From Candidatus Gastranaerophilales bacterium (GTDB lineage Bacteria; Cyanobacteriota; Vampirovibrionia; Gastranaerophilales; Gastranaerophilaceae), in assembly GCA_947624325.1 (NCBI GenBank), contig CANQJT010000007.1:25685-89684 (forward strand): a stretch of DNA of 64,000 bases, in the 5' to 3' direction. Position numbers and translations under genes: made by a program. Below the pieces are notes generated by a model. The model saw only the letters and a list, made by a program, of their open reading frames with translations, ran no database searches and had not been told where the DNA came from. This document shows, in pieces, positions 51,700-60,918 of the stretch; the stretch's first letter is position 1, and each line of letters begins with the position of its first letter.

Positions 51700-53724
51700 T
51701 TATTTTTTCTTAGTATTTTCAAGAAGTGAATATGAAAATATATAATTTTTATCTGCGGAAATAAATCCTTTTTCTTTAAAATACTCATAGGGTACTTCAC
51801 ATAATACTATCCCTGGAGTTGCTTCGCTGTGTGCCGTTACAGTATCTTGATTTGCATCTTTGTATATGCATTTACTTATGTATAAATCGGGGTATAATGT
51901 TTTATTTCTATAATTTACTATATTAGTTGAAGTTGAGGTTCCTTTATCAGTTATTATGTAATCATATTTTGATAAATCATATTCCTCTATATTCTCAAGC
52001 AAAATTTTATCCGTTATAATTCCGTCTAATTTAAGTTTCTCAATATAATAATTAGGGTTTTTAGCATGCTTCATTATTATTGCAATATGTTTTATGTTTT
52101 GTGATTTTATATAATCATATATTTTTATTTCTTCTATTTTATTGTTTTTTAATAAGGAATATTCATATAAAAACGGCAGTTGTGATGTGATTAAAACCAT
52201 ATATATAAACATAACAAAACATAAAAAATATTTAAAAGTCTTATTTTTTTGATGATATGAATATATGCATGCCGGAAATGCAATTATTGCAAATGTTAGT
52301 AAATATCGTATATTATATCCTGCAAATATCATTGACCTTGAATATATTAATAAATCTATAATCAGACTTAAAGCCATTATTCCGATAATAATGCTTTGTT
52401 TAGTTTTATGCTTAAAAAATCTTATAATGGATTTAATTAAAGACGGAAGAAATACCAGTATCCCCATTAAACCTAATGCTGAATTTGTTATTAGCATATT
52501 ATCATTAAATAAATAGTAATGGTTAAAGTAATTTGAGGTAAAGCTCCTGTCTGTTAAACCGAATAAAGAGAGTATAAGCGACTGTATATATGTAATAAAT
52601 CCGTTAAAAACATTTAAATGCGGGATACCTGATGTATCAAAAATAATAAAACAATATTTTATTAAATTGCTTATATAGCCTTTAAATCCGCCTATAAATT
52701 TGTGAAGCTCCATATGTTCTATAGTAGTAAGCGGATTAGAAAATTGAATTAAATTTAAAATGTAATTATATGAGGAAAATACAATAAAATTTATTATAAA
52801 AAGTATCAATAAATTGAATAAATATTTTTTTAAATTTGGTTTATTAAATAAAATTGTTAATACAAATAATATCAATAATGTTGAAGGTATTAAAATAAAT
52901 GAAGTAACTTTTGTCCCCACGCTTAAAGCAAATGCCAGTGATGAAAAATATAAATCCTTTGAATTATTATATTTAACTGCTTTTAAGTATAAATATATTC
53001 CTGCAAATATTAATGCGCCTATGAATAAATCTGCGCAAGGGGTATGTACTTCTATTTCTAAAAGAGCAAAAGAGGAAATTACAAATATTGTCCATAATCT
53101 TTGTCTTATAGGGATATTAATTTCTTTTAGAAAATTGTATAAAGTATAAATTAGACCAATGTAACTTATATAAGAAAAAAATGCCGTTCCGATTTCGCTT
53201 TTTGTGAAAAGTAATTTCCACATATAAAGCAAATCCATATTAACAGGCATAATAAGTTCTCTTATGTCCGAAGTATTAAAATGATTTAATGATTTATTTT
53301 GAATCCAATCCGTACATCTGGTTAAATAATAGCCTAATGCATCACCAAAAGTAACAGGATAAAATAAAGCGATTAACAGTGAAAATATTAAAAAGATAAT
53401 AAAGCATAATGCCAGAAATTTAAGTAATTTATCTCTGTTTAATGCGGCGCATATCTTTTTATATTCAAAATTAAATTTATAAAAATTTGAATGCTTTTTT
53501 ATAAAAAGAATTATTGCTCCTATAATAAAAATTATATTACATATTAAAAAATTATATTCAGTAATACCTTTAAATAATGACAATACTTCAAAGGATAATA
53601 TTATTTGGGAAAATGCGATAAGCAATAAATATAAAAAGCCTGAACGGTTTTTTTCTTTAGCACATATTACGGAAAGCACTAAATATGAGGATATTAAAAT
53701 TAATAAAATTGAAATTAAAAACAT
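51700..53724 (-). CDS. large polytopic membrane protein, probably GT-C type glycosyltransferase
   Basis: 674 residues with about twelve hydrophobic segments. After an early group of segments comes FYPVTFGDALGYYLTRCTDW, where an acidic residue in the first outer loop resembles GT-C enzymes. The C-terminal ~150 residues are soluble (KIYDYIKSQNIKHIAII..., CEVPYEYFKEKGF). It starts three bases after queA and ends the GT2-yidC-queA unit. The enzyme class is inferred from topology; substrate unknown. Confidence 0.65.
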   Translation of the reverse strand: MFLISILLILISSYLVLSVICAKEKNRSGFLYLLLIAFSQIILSFEVLSLFKGITEYNFLICNIIFIIGAIILFIKKHSNFYKFNFEYKKICAALNRDKLLKFLALCFIIFLIFSLLIALFYPVTFGDALGYYLTRCTDWIQNKSLNHFNTSDIRELIMPVNMDLLYMWKLLFTKSEIGTAFFSYISYIGLIYTLYNFLKEINIPIRQRLWTIFVISSFALLEIEVHTPCADLFIGALIFAGIYLYLKAVKYNNSKDLYFSSLAFALSVGTKVTSFILIPSTLLILFVLTILFNKPNLKKYLFNLLILFIINFIVFSSYNYILNLIQFSNPLTTIEHMELHKFIGGFKGYISNLIKYCFIIFDTSGIPHLNVFNGFITYIQSLILSLFGLTDRSFTSNYFNHYYLFNDNMLITNSALGLMGILVFLPSLIKSIIRFFKHKTKQSIIIGIMALSLIIDLLIYSRSMIFAGYNIRYLLTFAIIAFPACIYSYHQKNKTFKYFLCFVMFIYMVLITSQLPFLYEYSLLKNNKIEEIKIYDYIKSQNIKHIAIIMKHAKNPNYYIEKLKLDGIITDKILLENIEEYDLSKYDYIITDKGTSTSTNIVNYRNKTLYPDLYISKCIYKDANQDTVTAHSEATPGIVLCEVPYEYFKEKGFISADKNYIFSYSLLENTKKK

Positions 53725-53727
53725 GTT

Positions 53728-54768
53728 TTACTTCCCTATAAACATACAATCGCCGTAGCTGTAAAATCTGTATTTGTTTTTTATAGCTTCTTTATAAGCT
53801 TTAAATATAAAATCTTTACCTGCTAATGCGCTTACAAGCATTAAAAGTGTAGATTTAGGCAGATGAAAATTAGTAATGAGTTTATTTACTATTTTAAATT
53901 CATAGCCGGGGTATATAAATAATTCACTGCTGTCTTTAATAGGAATAATTTTTCCGTATTTATTCATAACGGTTTCAAGTGTTCGAACGGAAGTAGTTCC
54001 GACCGCAACAATATTTTTACCCGATTTTATTGCATTATTAATTTTTTCTGAAGCTTCAAGAGTTATTTCAAATAATTCGGAGTCCATTTTATGCTCTAAG
54101 ATATTTTCGCATTTAACGGGTTTAAAAGTACCTAAACCTACATTTAATGTGATAAAACAATAATCTGTACCCTGATTTTTTAATTTGTTTAATATTTTAT
54201 TTGTAAAATGCAGACCTGCCGTTGGAGCGGCAACAGCACCTTCTTTTTGTGCATATACGGTTTGATATCTGTCGAAATCAAGCGATTTATATTCATCATT
54301 TGTCATTTTTCTTTCTATATAAGGAGGAAGCGGAATGTTACCTGCTTTATCCAGTATTTCATAAAAGTTTCCTTCATATATAAGATGTACCTGCCATTTA
54401 TCATCATCTTTCTCAAGCACTTCAATGCTTAATTCATCAGAAACAGTTAAAATTGTACCGGTCTTAACCCGTTTTGAAGGTTTTATTAAAGCAATCCAAA
54501 TATCTTTTTTTATTTCTCTTACAAGAAAAACCTCAATTAATGCACCTGTTTCTTTTCTGGCATATAACCTTGCAGGAATAACTTTTGTATTATTTAAAAC
54601 AAGAAAATCATCTTGCGTTAAAATATCCGTAATATCGTAAAAATGCTTATGTTCTATAGATTTATTGCTGCAATTAAGCACCATCATTTTAGACATATCC
54701 CGTCTTTTAGACGGGATTTGTGCTATTAATTCTTCAGGTAAATCATAATTAAATTCTTCAAGTAACAT
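53728..54768 (-). CDS. queA: S-adenosylmethionine:tRNA ribosyltransferase-isomerase
   Basis: 346 residues. It builds epoxyqueuosine on tRNA wobble positions from preQ1 and SAM. Diagnostic blocks: FNYDLPEELIAQIPSKRRD, LNNTKVIPARL, AVAAPTAGLHFT, THE-equivalent LNVGLGTFKPV, and NLITNFHLPKSTLLMLVSA-like sequence near the C-terminus. Its ATG overlaps the last base of yidC, and a large membrane-protein gene follows. Confidence 0.95.
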   Translation of the reverse strand: MLLEEFNYDLPEELIAQIPSKRRDMSKMMVLNCSNKSIEHKHFYDITDILTQDDFLVLNNTKVIPARLYARKETGALIEVFLVREIKKDIWIALIKPSKRVKTGTILTVSDELSIEVLEKDDDKWQVHLIYEGNFYEILDKAGNIPLPPYIERKMTNDEYKSLDFDRYQTVYAQKEGAVAAPTAGLHFTNKILNKLKNQGTDYCFITLNVGLGTFKPVKCENILEHKMDSELFEITLEASEKINNAIKSGKNIVAVGTTSVRTLETVMNKYGKIIPIKDSSELFIYPGYEFKIVNKLITNFHLPKSTLLMLVSALAGKDFIFKAYKEAIKNKYRFYSYGDCMFIGK

Positions 54769-55808
54769 TATTTATCCGATTCAATTATTACAGGTTTCTT
54801 TTCTTTTTCAAGCTGTTTATTAATAACAACCGTTTGAATAATTTGGAAAATGTTGCTTACAACGAGGTACAATAAAACCCCTGCAGGAATTGGCGCTATG
54901 ATAAACATAAAGATAATCATAATAGGCATCATAGTTCCCATCATTTTTTGCATTTGAGCCTGCATAGGATCTTGAGAAGCTGTTTTATTTGCTGCCATCA
55001 TTATTTTTTGAGTTGCCAGCATAGAGCCTGCAAATAAAAGTATTAAAATAAGGACGTCAATATGGAATTGACCTTGAGGCTCATTTGTAGGTATTGATGC
55101 CGTTAGTATGTCGCCGTTTCTTTCAAATTTAACATTTTCAACTTCTCTTGTTTTCATATTTTGAATTTCAATTTCAGCGGAACTTATTTTTTCCAATTCA
55201 CTGTATTTTAAATTGATATCATCAAGTTTTATTTTTAAATCAATATTTTCGTTCGGGACAATATCGCCTTGAACTTTAACTGCATTTTTAGAAGGAATTT
55301 TAACGTTATCAAGGGTTTCATCCCCTTTTTGTACTGTTATTTTCTTAAAAATAACAAATCTATCGCCTTGAGATACACTGAATACTCCGTCATAAGAATT
55401 TCCTGCACTTCCTCTTAAAGTTGTATCAAGTCTGTTTATGAATAAGAAATGAGAGTTCCCTGCTTCTTGTATAAATTGAGGGCTTATTAATGCTGCATAT
55501 AACAAGATAAAAATCGGCATTTGAATTAATAAAGGCAAACATCCTGCCATAGGATTAAATTTATGCTCTTTATAAAATTCCATCATTTTTCTCTGCATCA
55601 TTTGAGGATCATTTTTATATCTGTCCTGTATTTGTTTCATTTTTGGCTGCAGCACCTGCATATCTCGCATTGATCTTTGCTGTGATACCCCAAGAGGCCA
55701 TAAAAACAATCTGACTATTATTGTTAATGCTATAATTGCCAGTCCGTAATTTCCTGTTATATTATTTAATGTCTTTAATAATTCGACTGTTAATAATGTA
55801 AAATCCAC
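54768..55808 (-). CDS. yidC: YidC/Oxa1 family membrane protein insertase
   Basis: 346 residues, inserts proteins into the cytoplasmic membrane. Core blocks: NYGLAIIALTIIVRLFLWPLG, a basic loop with MRDMQVLQPKMKQIQDRY, GCLPLLIQMPIFILLYAA, and a C-terminal pair of segments (MMPIMIIFMFIIAPIPAGVLLYLVVSN). About 120 mostly polar, strand-rich residues are inserted between the second and third core segments. A comparable insertion occurs in cyanobacterial YidC. The long N-terminal periplasmic domain of proteobacterial YidC is absent. It is in an operon with a GT2 gene upstream and queA downstream. Confidence 0.93.
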   Translation of the reverse strand: MDFTLLTVELLKTLNNITGNYGLAIIALTIIVRLFLWPLGVSQQRSMRDMQVLQPKMKQIQDRYKNDPQMMQRKMMEFYKEHKFNPMAGCLPLLIQMPIFILLYAALISPQFIQEAGNSHFLFINRLDTTLRGSAGNSYDGVFSVSQGDRFVIFKKITVQKGDETLDNVKIPSKNAVKVQGDIVPNENIDLKIKLDDINLKYSELEKISSAEIEIQNMKTREVENVKFERNGDILTASIPTNEPQGQFHIDVLILILLFAGSMLATQKIMMAANKTASQDPMQAQMQKMMGTMMPIMIIFMFIIAPIPAGVLLYLVVSNIFQIIQTVVINKQLEKEKKPVIIESDK

Positions 55809-55826
55809 TTTATATATTCTCCCTTC

Positions 55827-57188
55827 TTAAATTTTTATTAAAGTTTCGGTTTTTTCTTCTTTTATCTCTTTGTCGGTATGTTTCTTTAGACATATATTAT
55901 ATTTAGAACTTCCATGTGCTGTTTTATCCCAATTCATGGTATTTTTCATAAATATGATTTTAAAAATTATAAAAACGGCAAGCGGAAACCATAAAACTAT
56001 AATATATAGAGCCGTTTGAATTGATTGAATTAAATTTTCCATCGGTTTTAATTTTACATATTTTCTTAAACTGTAAAAAAGAGCAACTATAAAAAATCCG
56101 CACATTAATATAGATAGTGCCATTGATGATAAAATCCAATTCGGGTCATCCTTTATATATCTGTATGATTGAATAATCATCTCAGAAACCATCCATACGG
56201 GAAGAATAAATTCCGTAATATAAGCGGTCATATCAAGACTTACTCTTAACGACATATCTTTTGAAGTAAGTACATCCGAAAAATGTTCAAGATATCTTCT
56301 TATGCTTCCCTCAATCCATCTCCTTCTTTGTTTAAGAAGCGGAATATATGTGCTAACTCCTTCTTCATATACACAAACATCAGGGCAAAATCTGACATCC
56401 CAGCCTTTAATCTGCATTCTGGTTGATAAATCAAGGTCATCGGTTATTGTATATATATTCCAGCCTCCGACATCTTCAAGTGCAGTTCTTTTAATAAGTT
56501 CACCGTTTCCTCTAAGCTCAACGGCGCCTTTAACAGAGTCTCTGCCTACTTGAAAGTGTGTATCCACAGCCATTTCATTATCCTGACATCTGGTAAGGAA
56601 GTTTTCCTCCCTGTTTATTATTACTTTTCTGGCTTGAACCGCTCCTACCTGCTCGTTTTCCAATGCGGGAATAAGTTCTCTCAGAAAATCTGGTTTAACT
56701 CTTGCATCAGCATCAAATACTAATATTGCTTCACCTATTGCTATTTTTAACGCATCATTTAATACGGCGGATTTGCCCGGGAATGTCTCTTTTGTTCTTG
56801 TAAAATATTTAATATTTTTATATTTCAGGCTTATTTGTTCAAGTACTTTTTCTGTATTATCAGTGCTTCTGTCATTTATTACAATTATTTCATAATATGG
56901 ATATTCTATTTTTGAGATATTTTCTATTGTTTCTTCTATAACATCTGCTTCATTATGCGCAGGAATTAATATACTTACATAAGGAGTATAGTTATAATTT
57001 TTTTCTACGGGGTGTTTTCTTTGTTTTCTTACCTGATGTTTAAATGCTATCTGCATATATGCCGTATAAATTGACATAAATATCAATATTGTCATAAATG
57101 CACATGGTGTATTCATATGATTTTGAAAGAAATATAACAAAACCAATAAGGATGTTATTATGGTTAAAAGGGTAATTCTTTCTTTCAT
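55827..57188 (-). CDS. processive-type family 2 glycosyltransferase
   Basis: 453 residues. Two membrane segments come first, then a GT2 catalytic domain: SILIPAHNEADVIEETI, INDRSTDNT, FDADARVKPDF (DxD), TDDLDLSTRM and QRRRWIEGS (Q-x-x-R-W). Membrane segments follow near the C-terminus. This is the plan of processive enzymes such as PgaC, hyaluronan and cellulose synthases. No PilZ domain is present. The polysaccharide cannot be named. It is first in the GT2-yidC-queA unit. Confidence 0.88.
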   Translation of the reverse strand: MKERITLLTIITSLLVLLYFFQNHMNTPCAFMTILIFMSIYTAYMQIAFKHQVRKQRKHPVEKNYNYTPYVSILIPAHNEADVIEETIENISKIEYPYYEIIVINDRSTDNTEKVLEQISLKYKNIKYFTRTKETFPGKSAVLNDALKIAIGEAILVFDADARVKPDFLRELIPALENEQVGAVQARKVIINREENFLTRCQDNEMAVDTHFQVGRDSVKGAVELRGNGELIKRTALEDVGGWNIYTITDDLDLSTRMQIKGWDVRFCPDVCVYEEGVSTYIPLLKQRRRWIEGSIRRYLEHFSDVLTSKDMSLRVSLDMTAYITEFILPVWMVSEMIIQSYRYIKDDPNWILSSMALSILMCGFFIVALFYSLRKYVKLKPMENLIQSIQTALYIIVLWFPLAVFIIFKIIFMKNTMNWDKTAHGSSKYNICLKKHTDKEIKEEKTETLIKI

Positions 57189-57306
57189 TAATTTATCCCG
57201 TTTTCTCTCTCATTAAGAATATTTTACCAAAAACATAAATGCTTTATTATAAATTATTACTTTTCTTTACTAATATATCAGATATTTATTTTTTTAATAA
57301 AAAAAT

Positions 57307-57314
57307 GATATAAT
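57307..57314 (+). promoter_or_regulatory. extended -10 promoter element for a leaderless mRNA
   Basis: TGATATAAT (TG-N-TATAAT) ends six bases before the ATG at 57321. No clear -35 hexamer. Confidence 0.55.
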
Positions 57315-57320
57315 TGCAGA

Positions 57321-58190
57321 ATGAAAAATAATTTTTTAACTTCATTTCAAATACTTAAAAATAATATGCTCTTTATACAGCCGTTATTGTTTTATATGCT
57401 GATAGTAATGACCGCACCTGCATATTTGTTAAGTAAGATTGTAAATCCGGCGCCAAAAATCTGCTTATTAATTTCAATATTTCTTTTATCTGCAGCATTT
57501 ATTGCAGGTTGGTTCTATATTAACAAAAAAGCTGTAGATGATTATAATCCCGAAGATGATAAAGAAATTTTAATAACAAAATCAATTAAAAATTTTAAAT
57601 CTTTTTTTCAAGGGGTAGGAGAAAATTTCTTTAGAGTATCCGGTGCAACTTTTATTTTAATATGTGTTTATACTGTTTGTACAATTGCAATTTATAAATT
57701 GGGAATAATGTATATCGGTTCATCAGATATTTTCCGAGATTTAACCAATTTATCCGTAAAAAGCCAGAATGATCTTATAAACTATATAAATACAACATCC
57801 GTTGAACAGCAGTTGATATTTCTTAAGTGGATTGGAATTTATACTGTTTTTATTTTACTGATGCACTTTTTCTCTGTATTATATTACACGGTTACGGCAT
57901 TTGAAAAAAATAACATTTTTTATTTATTTTTTAAAACAATAATTTTTCTTTTTAAAAATATTTTAGGCTGTATAGGAATTATTGCAGGAATGTTTTTAAT
58001 TTATATGGTATTAAATATGTTTTCTGTTTTACTCGGGGTAAATTCACTTTCATTTGCTGTTTCAATAATTCTTTTTTCTTTCTATTTAAATTATTACATT
58101 CTTTTGGTATTCTGTTTTTATAATGACAAAACAAAAAGTAATAGCAGTAACGGGGCCGAGCTCATCGGGCAAGACAGCACTATCAATTGA
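57321..58190 (+). CDS. uncharacterised six-segment membrane protein overlapping miaA
   Basis: 289 residues with hydrophobic segments at about 17-37, 47-67, 108-131, 168-188, 211-235 and 243-265. The family is not recognised; it is in the style of DUF975-like or glycerophosphoryl-phosphodiesterase membrane domains. The last 22 residues are read in another frame from the DNA encoding the start and P-loop of miaA (68-bp overlap). The start ATG lacks a ribosome site but has a TATAAT box six bases before it. Confidence 0.72.
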   Translation: MKNNFLTSFQILKNNMLFIQPLLFYMLIVMTAPAYLLSKIVNPAPKICLLISIFLLSAAFIAGWFYINKKAVDDYNPEDDKEILITKSIKNFKSFFQGVGENFFRVSGATFILICVYTVCTIAIYKLGIMYIGSSDIFRDLTNLSVKSQNDLINYINTTSVEQQLIFLKWIGIYTVFILLMHFFSVLYYTVTAFEKNNIFYLFFKTIIFLFKNILGCIGIIAGMFLIYMVLNMFSVLLGVNSLSFAVSIILFSFYLNYYILLVFCFYNDKTKSNSSNGAELIGQDSTIN

Positions 58191-59040
58191 ACTGGCAAAA
58201 GCTCTTAACGGCGAGATAATTTCCGTTGATTCAAGACAAATTTATAAAGAACTTGATATCGGCAGTGCAAAACCTGATTTGGAAGAAAGACAGGGTATTA
58301 AACATCATATGCTTGATATTATAGATGTTACGGTCCCATATACAGTCGCTGACTATTGTGATACGGCAAAAACAATTATAAAAGATATTATAACAAGAGG
58401 GAAAATTCCTATACTTTCAGGCGGAACAGGATTATATTTCAGGTCTTTGCTTCAGGATTTTGATTTGCCCAGAGTTGCTCCCGATAATGAATTGAGAGAA
58501 AAATTAAACAGGAAAACATCTCAAGAGCTTTATGAAATGCTTCAAAAACTCGATGAGAAAAGTGCCGAAAAAATTCATTATAATAATAAAGTTAAAATTA
58601 TAAGAGCTTTAGAAGTTTGTATTACGCTTGGTATTCCTATGAGCAGTGCTCAAAAAACGAAAGAAAAGGAATATGATACTATTTGGATAGGGTTAAATTC
58701 AACAAACAGAAACTTTTTATATGACAGAATTAATAAAAGAGTTGATGTGATGATGGAAAAAGGACTTTTGAATGAAGCTTCCGTCTTATTTAATAAATAT
58801 GAGAATAATAACATACTTTTAAATACAATAGGTTATCAGGAATTTTATCCGTATTTAAACAGTGACTGCAGTTTAGAGGAGGCTGTTAATCAGCTTAAAC
58901 AAAATACCAGAAGGTATGCAAAAAGGCAAATAAGCTGGTTTAATGCAAATAAAGATATATCTTGGTATGATATTGAAAAATATAATCTTGAAGAAATTAC
59001 TCTTCAAGTAATGGATAAATATAAAAATTTGTTAAGTTAA
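58123..59040 (+). CDS. miaA: tRNA dimethylallyltransferase
   Basis: 305 residues. It adds a dimethylallyl group to A37 of tRNAs reading UNN codons. P-loop GPSSSGKT is at 11-18. ISVDSRQIYKELDIGSAKP, LSGGTGLYFRSLL and IGYQEFYPYL are diagnostic. The ATG at 58123 is inside the previous gene, so initiation depends on reading through or on coupling. Confidence 0.96.
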   Translation: MTKQKVIAVTGPSSSGKTALSIELAKALNGEIISVDSRQIYKELDIGSAKPDLEERQGIKHHMLDIIDVTVPYTVADYCDTAKTIIKDIITRGKIPILSGGTGLYFRSLLQDFDLPRVAPDNELREKLNRKTSQELYEMLQKLDEKSAEKIHYNNKVKIIRALEVCITLGIPMSSAQKTKEKEYDTIWIGLNSTNRNFLYDRINKRVDVMMEKGLLNEASVLFNKYENNNILLNTIGYQEFYPYLNSDCSLEEAVNQLKQNTRRYAKRQISWFNANKDISWYDIEKYNLEEITLQVMDKYKNLLS

Positions 59041-59113
59041 TTATATGAAATAACAAAATAATTATTTTTGAGTTTTGTATAATTAGAATAATTGTGAAAG
59101 GTAAAAATTATTC

Positions 59114-59596
59114 ATGAGAATAAACAGTATAAATAATAAATTCTCAAATAAAAGTAATTCATATAAAACATCTGCTCAGTCAGGTGCTATAGCCACTGCT
59201 GCCTTATTGGGAACATCGACAGGTATTGCAATGGTAAAACATCCTAAAGGCATGGCAGAAGTAATTAACAGTTATGGCGGAAAAGCAGGATATATAAAAA
59301 GATACATTCCCTCTCTTGCTCTTATGGCAGGTATTGGGGCTGTCTTTTGTATGACATGTAAGTTGTTCCTGAATAAATTTTTACCTGATAAAAATGCACT
59401 TGGGGCTGTTTCCATAGAAGATAAAATGGCTAAAGCATGCCCTGAAGAAGTTGAAATTACATCAGATAAACAACAAGTGCCGTCTTCTGTTAAATATGCG
59501 GTTGAAGATACAAAAATTGTAGACGGCAAAGAACTTGTTACACGAAGAGAAAGACTTCAAGACGGTTCTACCAGAGTTATAAGCGCATATGTATAA
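59114..59596 (+). CDS. uncharacterised FKG-tag-type small membrane protein
   Basis: 160 residues. N-terminus MRINSINNKFSNKSNSYKTSAQSG fits the M-[KR]-[IV]-[NS] pattern seen elsewhere, with SYKTS in place of the FKG block. Hydrophobic segments lie at about 24-40 (AIATAALLGTSTGIAMV) and 67-87 (SLALMAGIGAVFCMTCKLFL). The C-terminal half is polar and ends RERLQDGSTRVISAYV. AAAGG precedes the ATG. A terminator follows. No family recognised. Confidence 0.7.
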   Translation: MRINSINNKFSNKSNSYKTSAQSGAIATAALLGTSTGIAMVKHPKGMAEVINSYGGKAGYIKRYIPSLALMAGIGAVFCMTCKLFLNKFLPDKNALGAVSIEDKMAKACPEEVEITSDKQQVPSSVKYAVEDTKIVDGKELVTRRERLQDGSTRVISAYV

Positions 59597-59617
59597 TTAT
59601 TAAATCTTATATAATAA

Positions 59618-59641
59618 AAAACCTCTTTTTAAGAGGCTTTT
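59618..59641. terminator. terminator between convergent genes
   Basis: CCTCTT and AAGAGG with a 3-base loop, an A-run to the left and a T-rich right side. Confidence 0.75.
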
Positions 59642-60543
59642 TATTTTGTTGTTGAATAGTTATTTGTAATTGTATAAATATAATTTATGATTTGTGCAAA
59701 ATAATCAAGTGATGATGCACCGTTTATAACAATATCAGCATTATTTTTCTTTGGAATGATATATTTTTTAGAAGCTTCTCGCACATAAGCAAGCTGTTTT
59801 CTTGCATTTTCTTCATTCTGATTTCTAGAAGTCTGGGCTCTATATATAAACCATTTTTCCTGAATTTCAGGATTAATATCCACATAAAGTTTAACATCAA
59901 ATAAATCGGCTACTTTACCGTACATAGTTGCCATGCCTTCAACAACAATTATTTTTTCCGCTTTTTTAGGTATTGCATTAGGAACAACAATTCCCGTTCC
60001 GTTTACAAGATATTGGGGGATTTTAACATCAATTCCTCTTGACAGCATATCTAAATCAATAAAAAGCTGTTCCATATCAAAATTATCGGGTGAATCAACA
60101 TCATAGCCTGCTTCAAGAAGTTTATCAAAAGAACCATGCTTTTTGATTAAATCCGATATATCTTTAAAATAATTATCCGCACTTAATATTTCAACGGGCA
60201 TGTTGAGATTTTCCGTAACCTGCTTAATTGTGTTGCAGATAGTTGTTTTCCCACTTGCAGATTCTCCGCTTATACCAATTAAAAAATGCTTTTGAGGATT
60301 ATCTATTATTCTTTTCGTAAATTTATTTATAAAATCAGGATGAATACTTTTAAATATTGGTGTTTCATTTTGTTCATCATAATTGAGAATTTGTTTAAAT
60401 TTTGAATGCAGATATATTGCAAGAAATTCTCTGCCTGATTTTGTTGAAAAATCGGGTTTTATTATTTTTTCGGTTTTGTGTGTTTCTTTTTCTAACAGGA
60501 TATTCATACTGATGGAACTCTTCAAAAAAAATTTTTTTGCCAT
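59641..60543 (-). CDS. uridine kinase-like P-loop kinase
   Basis: 300 residues. An ~80-residue N-terminal extension precedes a uridine kinase/phosphoribulokinase-type domain. The P-loop is GISGESASGKTT, followed by LSADNYFKD, the acidic VEGMATMYG (Walker B region) and RAQTSRNQ. It differs from standard udk in the long N-terminal part and some motif details, so the substrate is uncertain. A later ATG at 60507 is an alternative start. The gene is monocistronic between two convergent/divergent genes. Confidence 0.75.
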   Translation of the reverse strand: MAKKFFLKSSISMNILLEKETHKTEKIIKPDFSTKSGREFLAIYLHSKFKQILNYDEQNETPIFKSIHPDFINKFTKRIIDNPQKHFLIGISGESASGKTTICNTIKQVTENLNMPVEILSADNYFKDISDLIKKHGSFDKLLEAGYDVDSPDNFDMEQLFIDLDMLSRGIDVKIPQYLVNGTGIVVPNAIPKKAEKIIVVEGMATMYGKVADLFDVKLYVDINPEIQEKWFIYRAQTSRNQNEENARKQLAYVREASKKYIIPKKNNADIVINGASSLDYFAQIINYIYTITNNYSTTK

Positions 60544-60672
60544 TCTTGTGAAATTATTTTACATTAAACTTTTCGGTAATTAAATATTTTATTATAAAGC
60601 AGAATGAAAATCGTTACATTATCCTTCAAAATATAGAAGGTAGACCTATTTGACTTTATGAAGGAGTGGAAA

Positions 60673-60918
60673 ATGAATAAATTTTTATTAACGGTTATAT
60701 CCGGTATTATTATTTCATCAGGTGCTTATGCATCTTGTTTTACGGGATTTGCCTGTTCTATTGAGAGTTTAGAACAGGAGGAATATAAAAAAACTGCAGA
60801 ATATATGGATGTAATAGATAAATATTTCTCTAAACAACCGATTGAAAAGGATTATGTAAAAGGGGAAATATTAATCAGTAATTATAATGATATTTTCCTG
60901 TTTAAAACAATTGTTTAA
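60673..60918 (+). CDS. small secreted protein (81 residues)
   Basis: Signal peptide MNKFLLTVISGIIISSGAYA, probably cut after AYA, leaving a ~60-residue mature protein with two cysteines near its start (SCFTGFACS) that could form a disulfide. The rest is charged helix then strand. AAGGAG precedes the ATG at 60673; the frame opens at 60658. The end overlaps the convergent mutase gene by 17 bases. No family recognised. Confidence 0.65.
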   Translation: MNKFLLTVISGIIISSGAYASCFTGFACSIESLEQEEYKKTAEYMDVIDKYFSKQPIEKDYVKGEILISNYNDIFLFKTIV

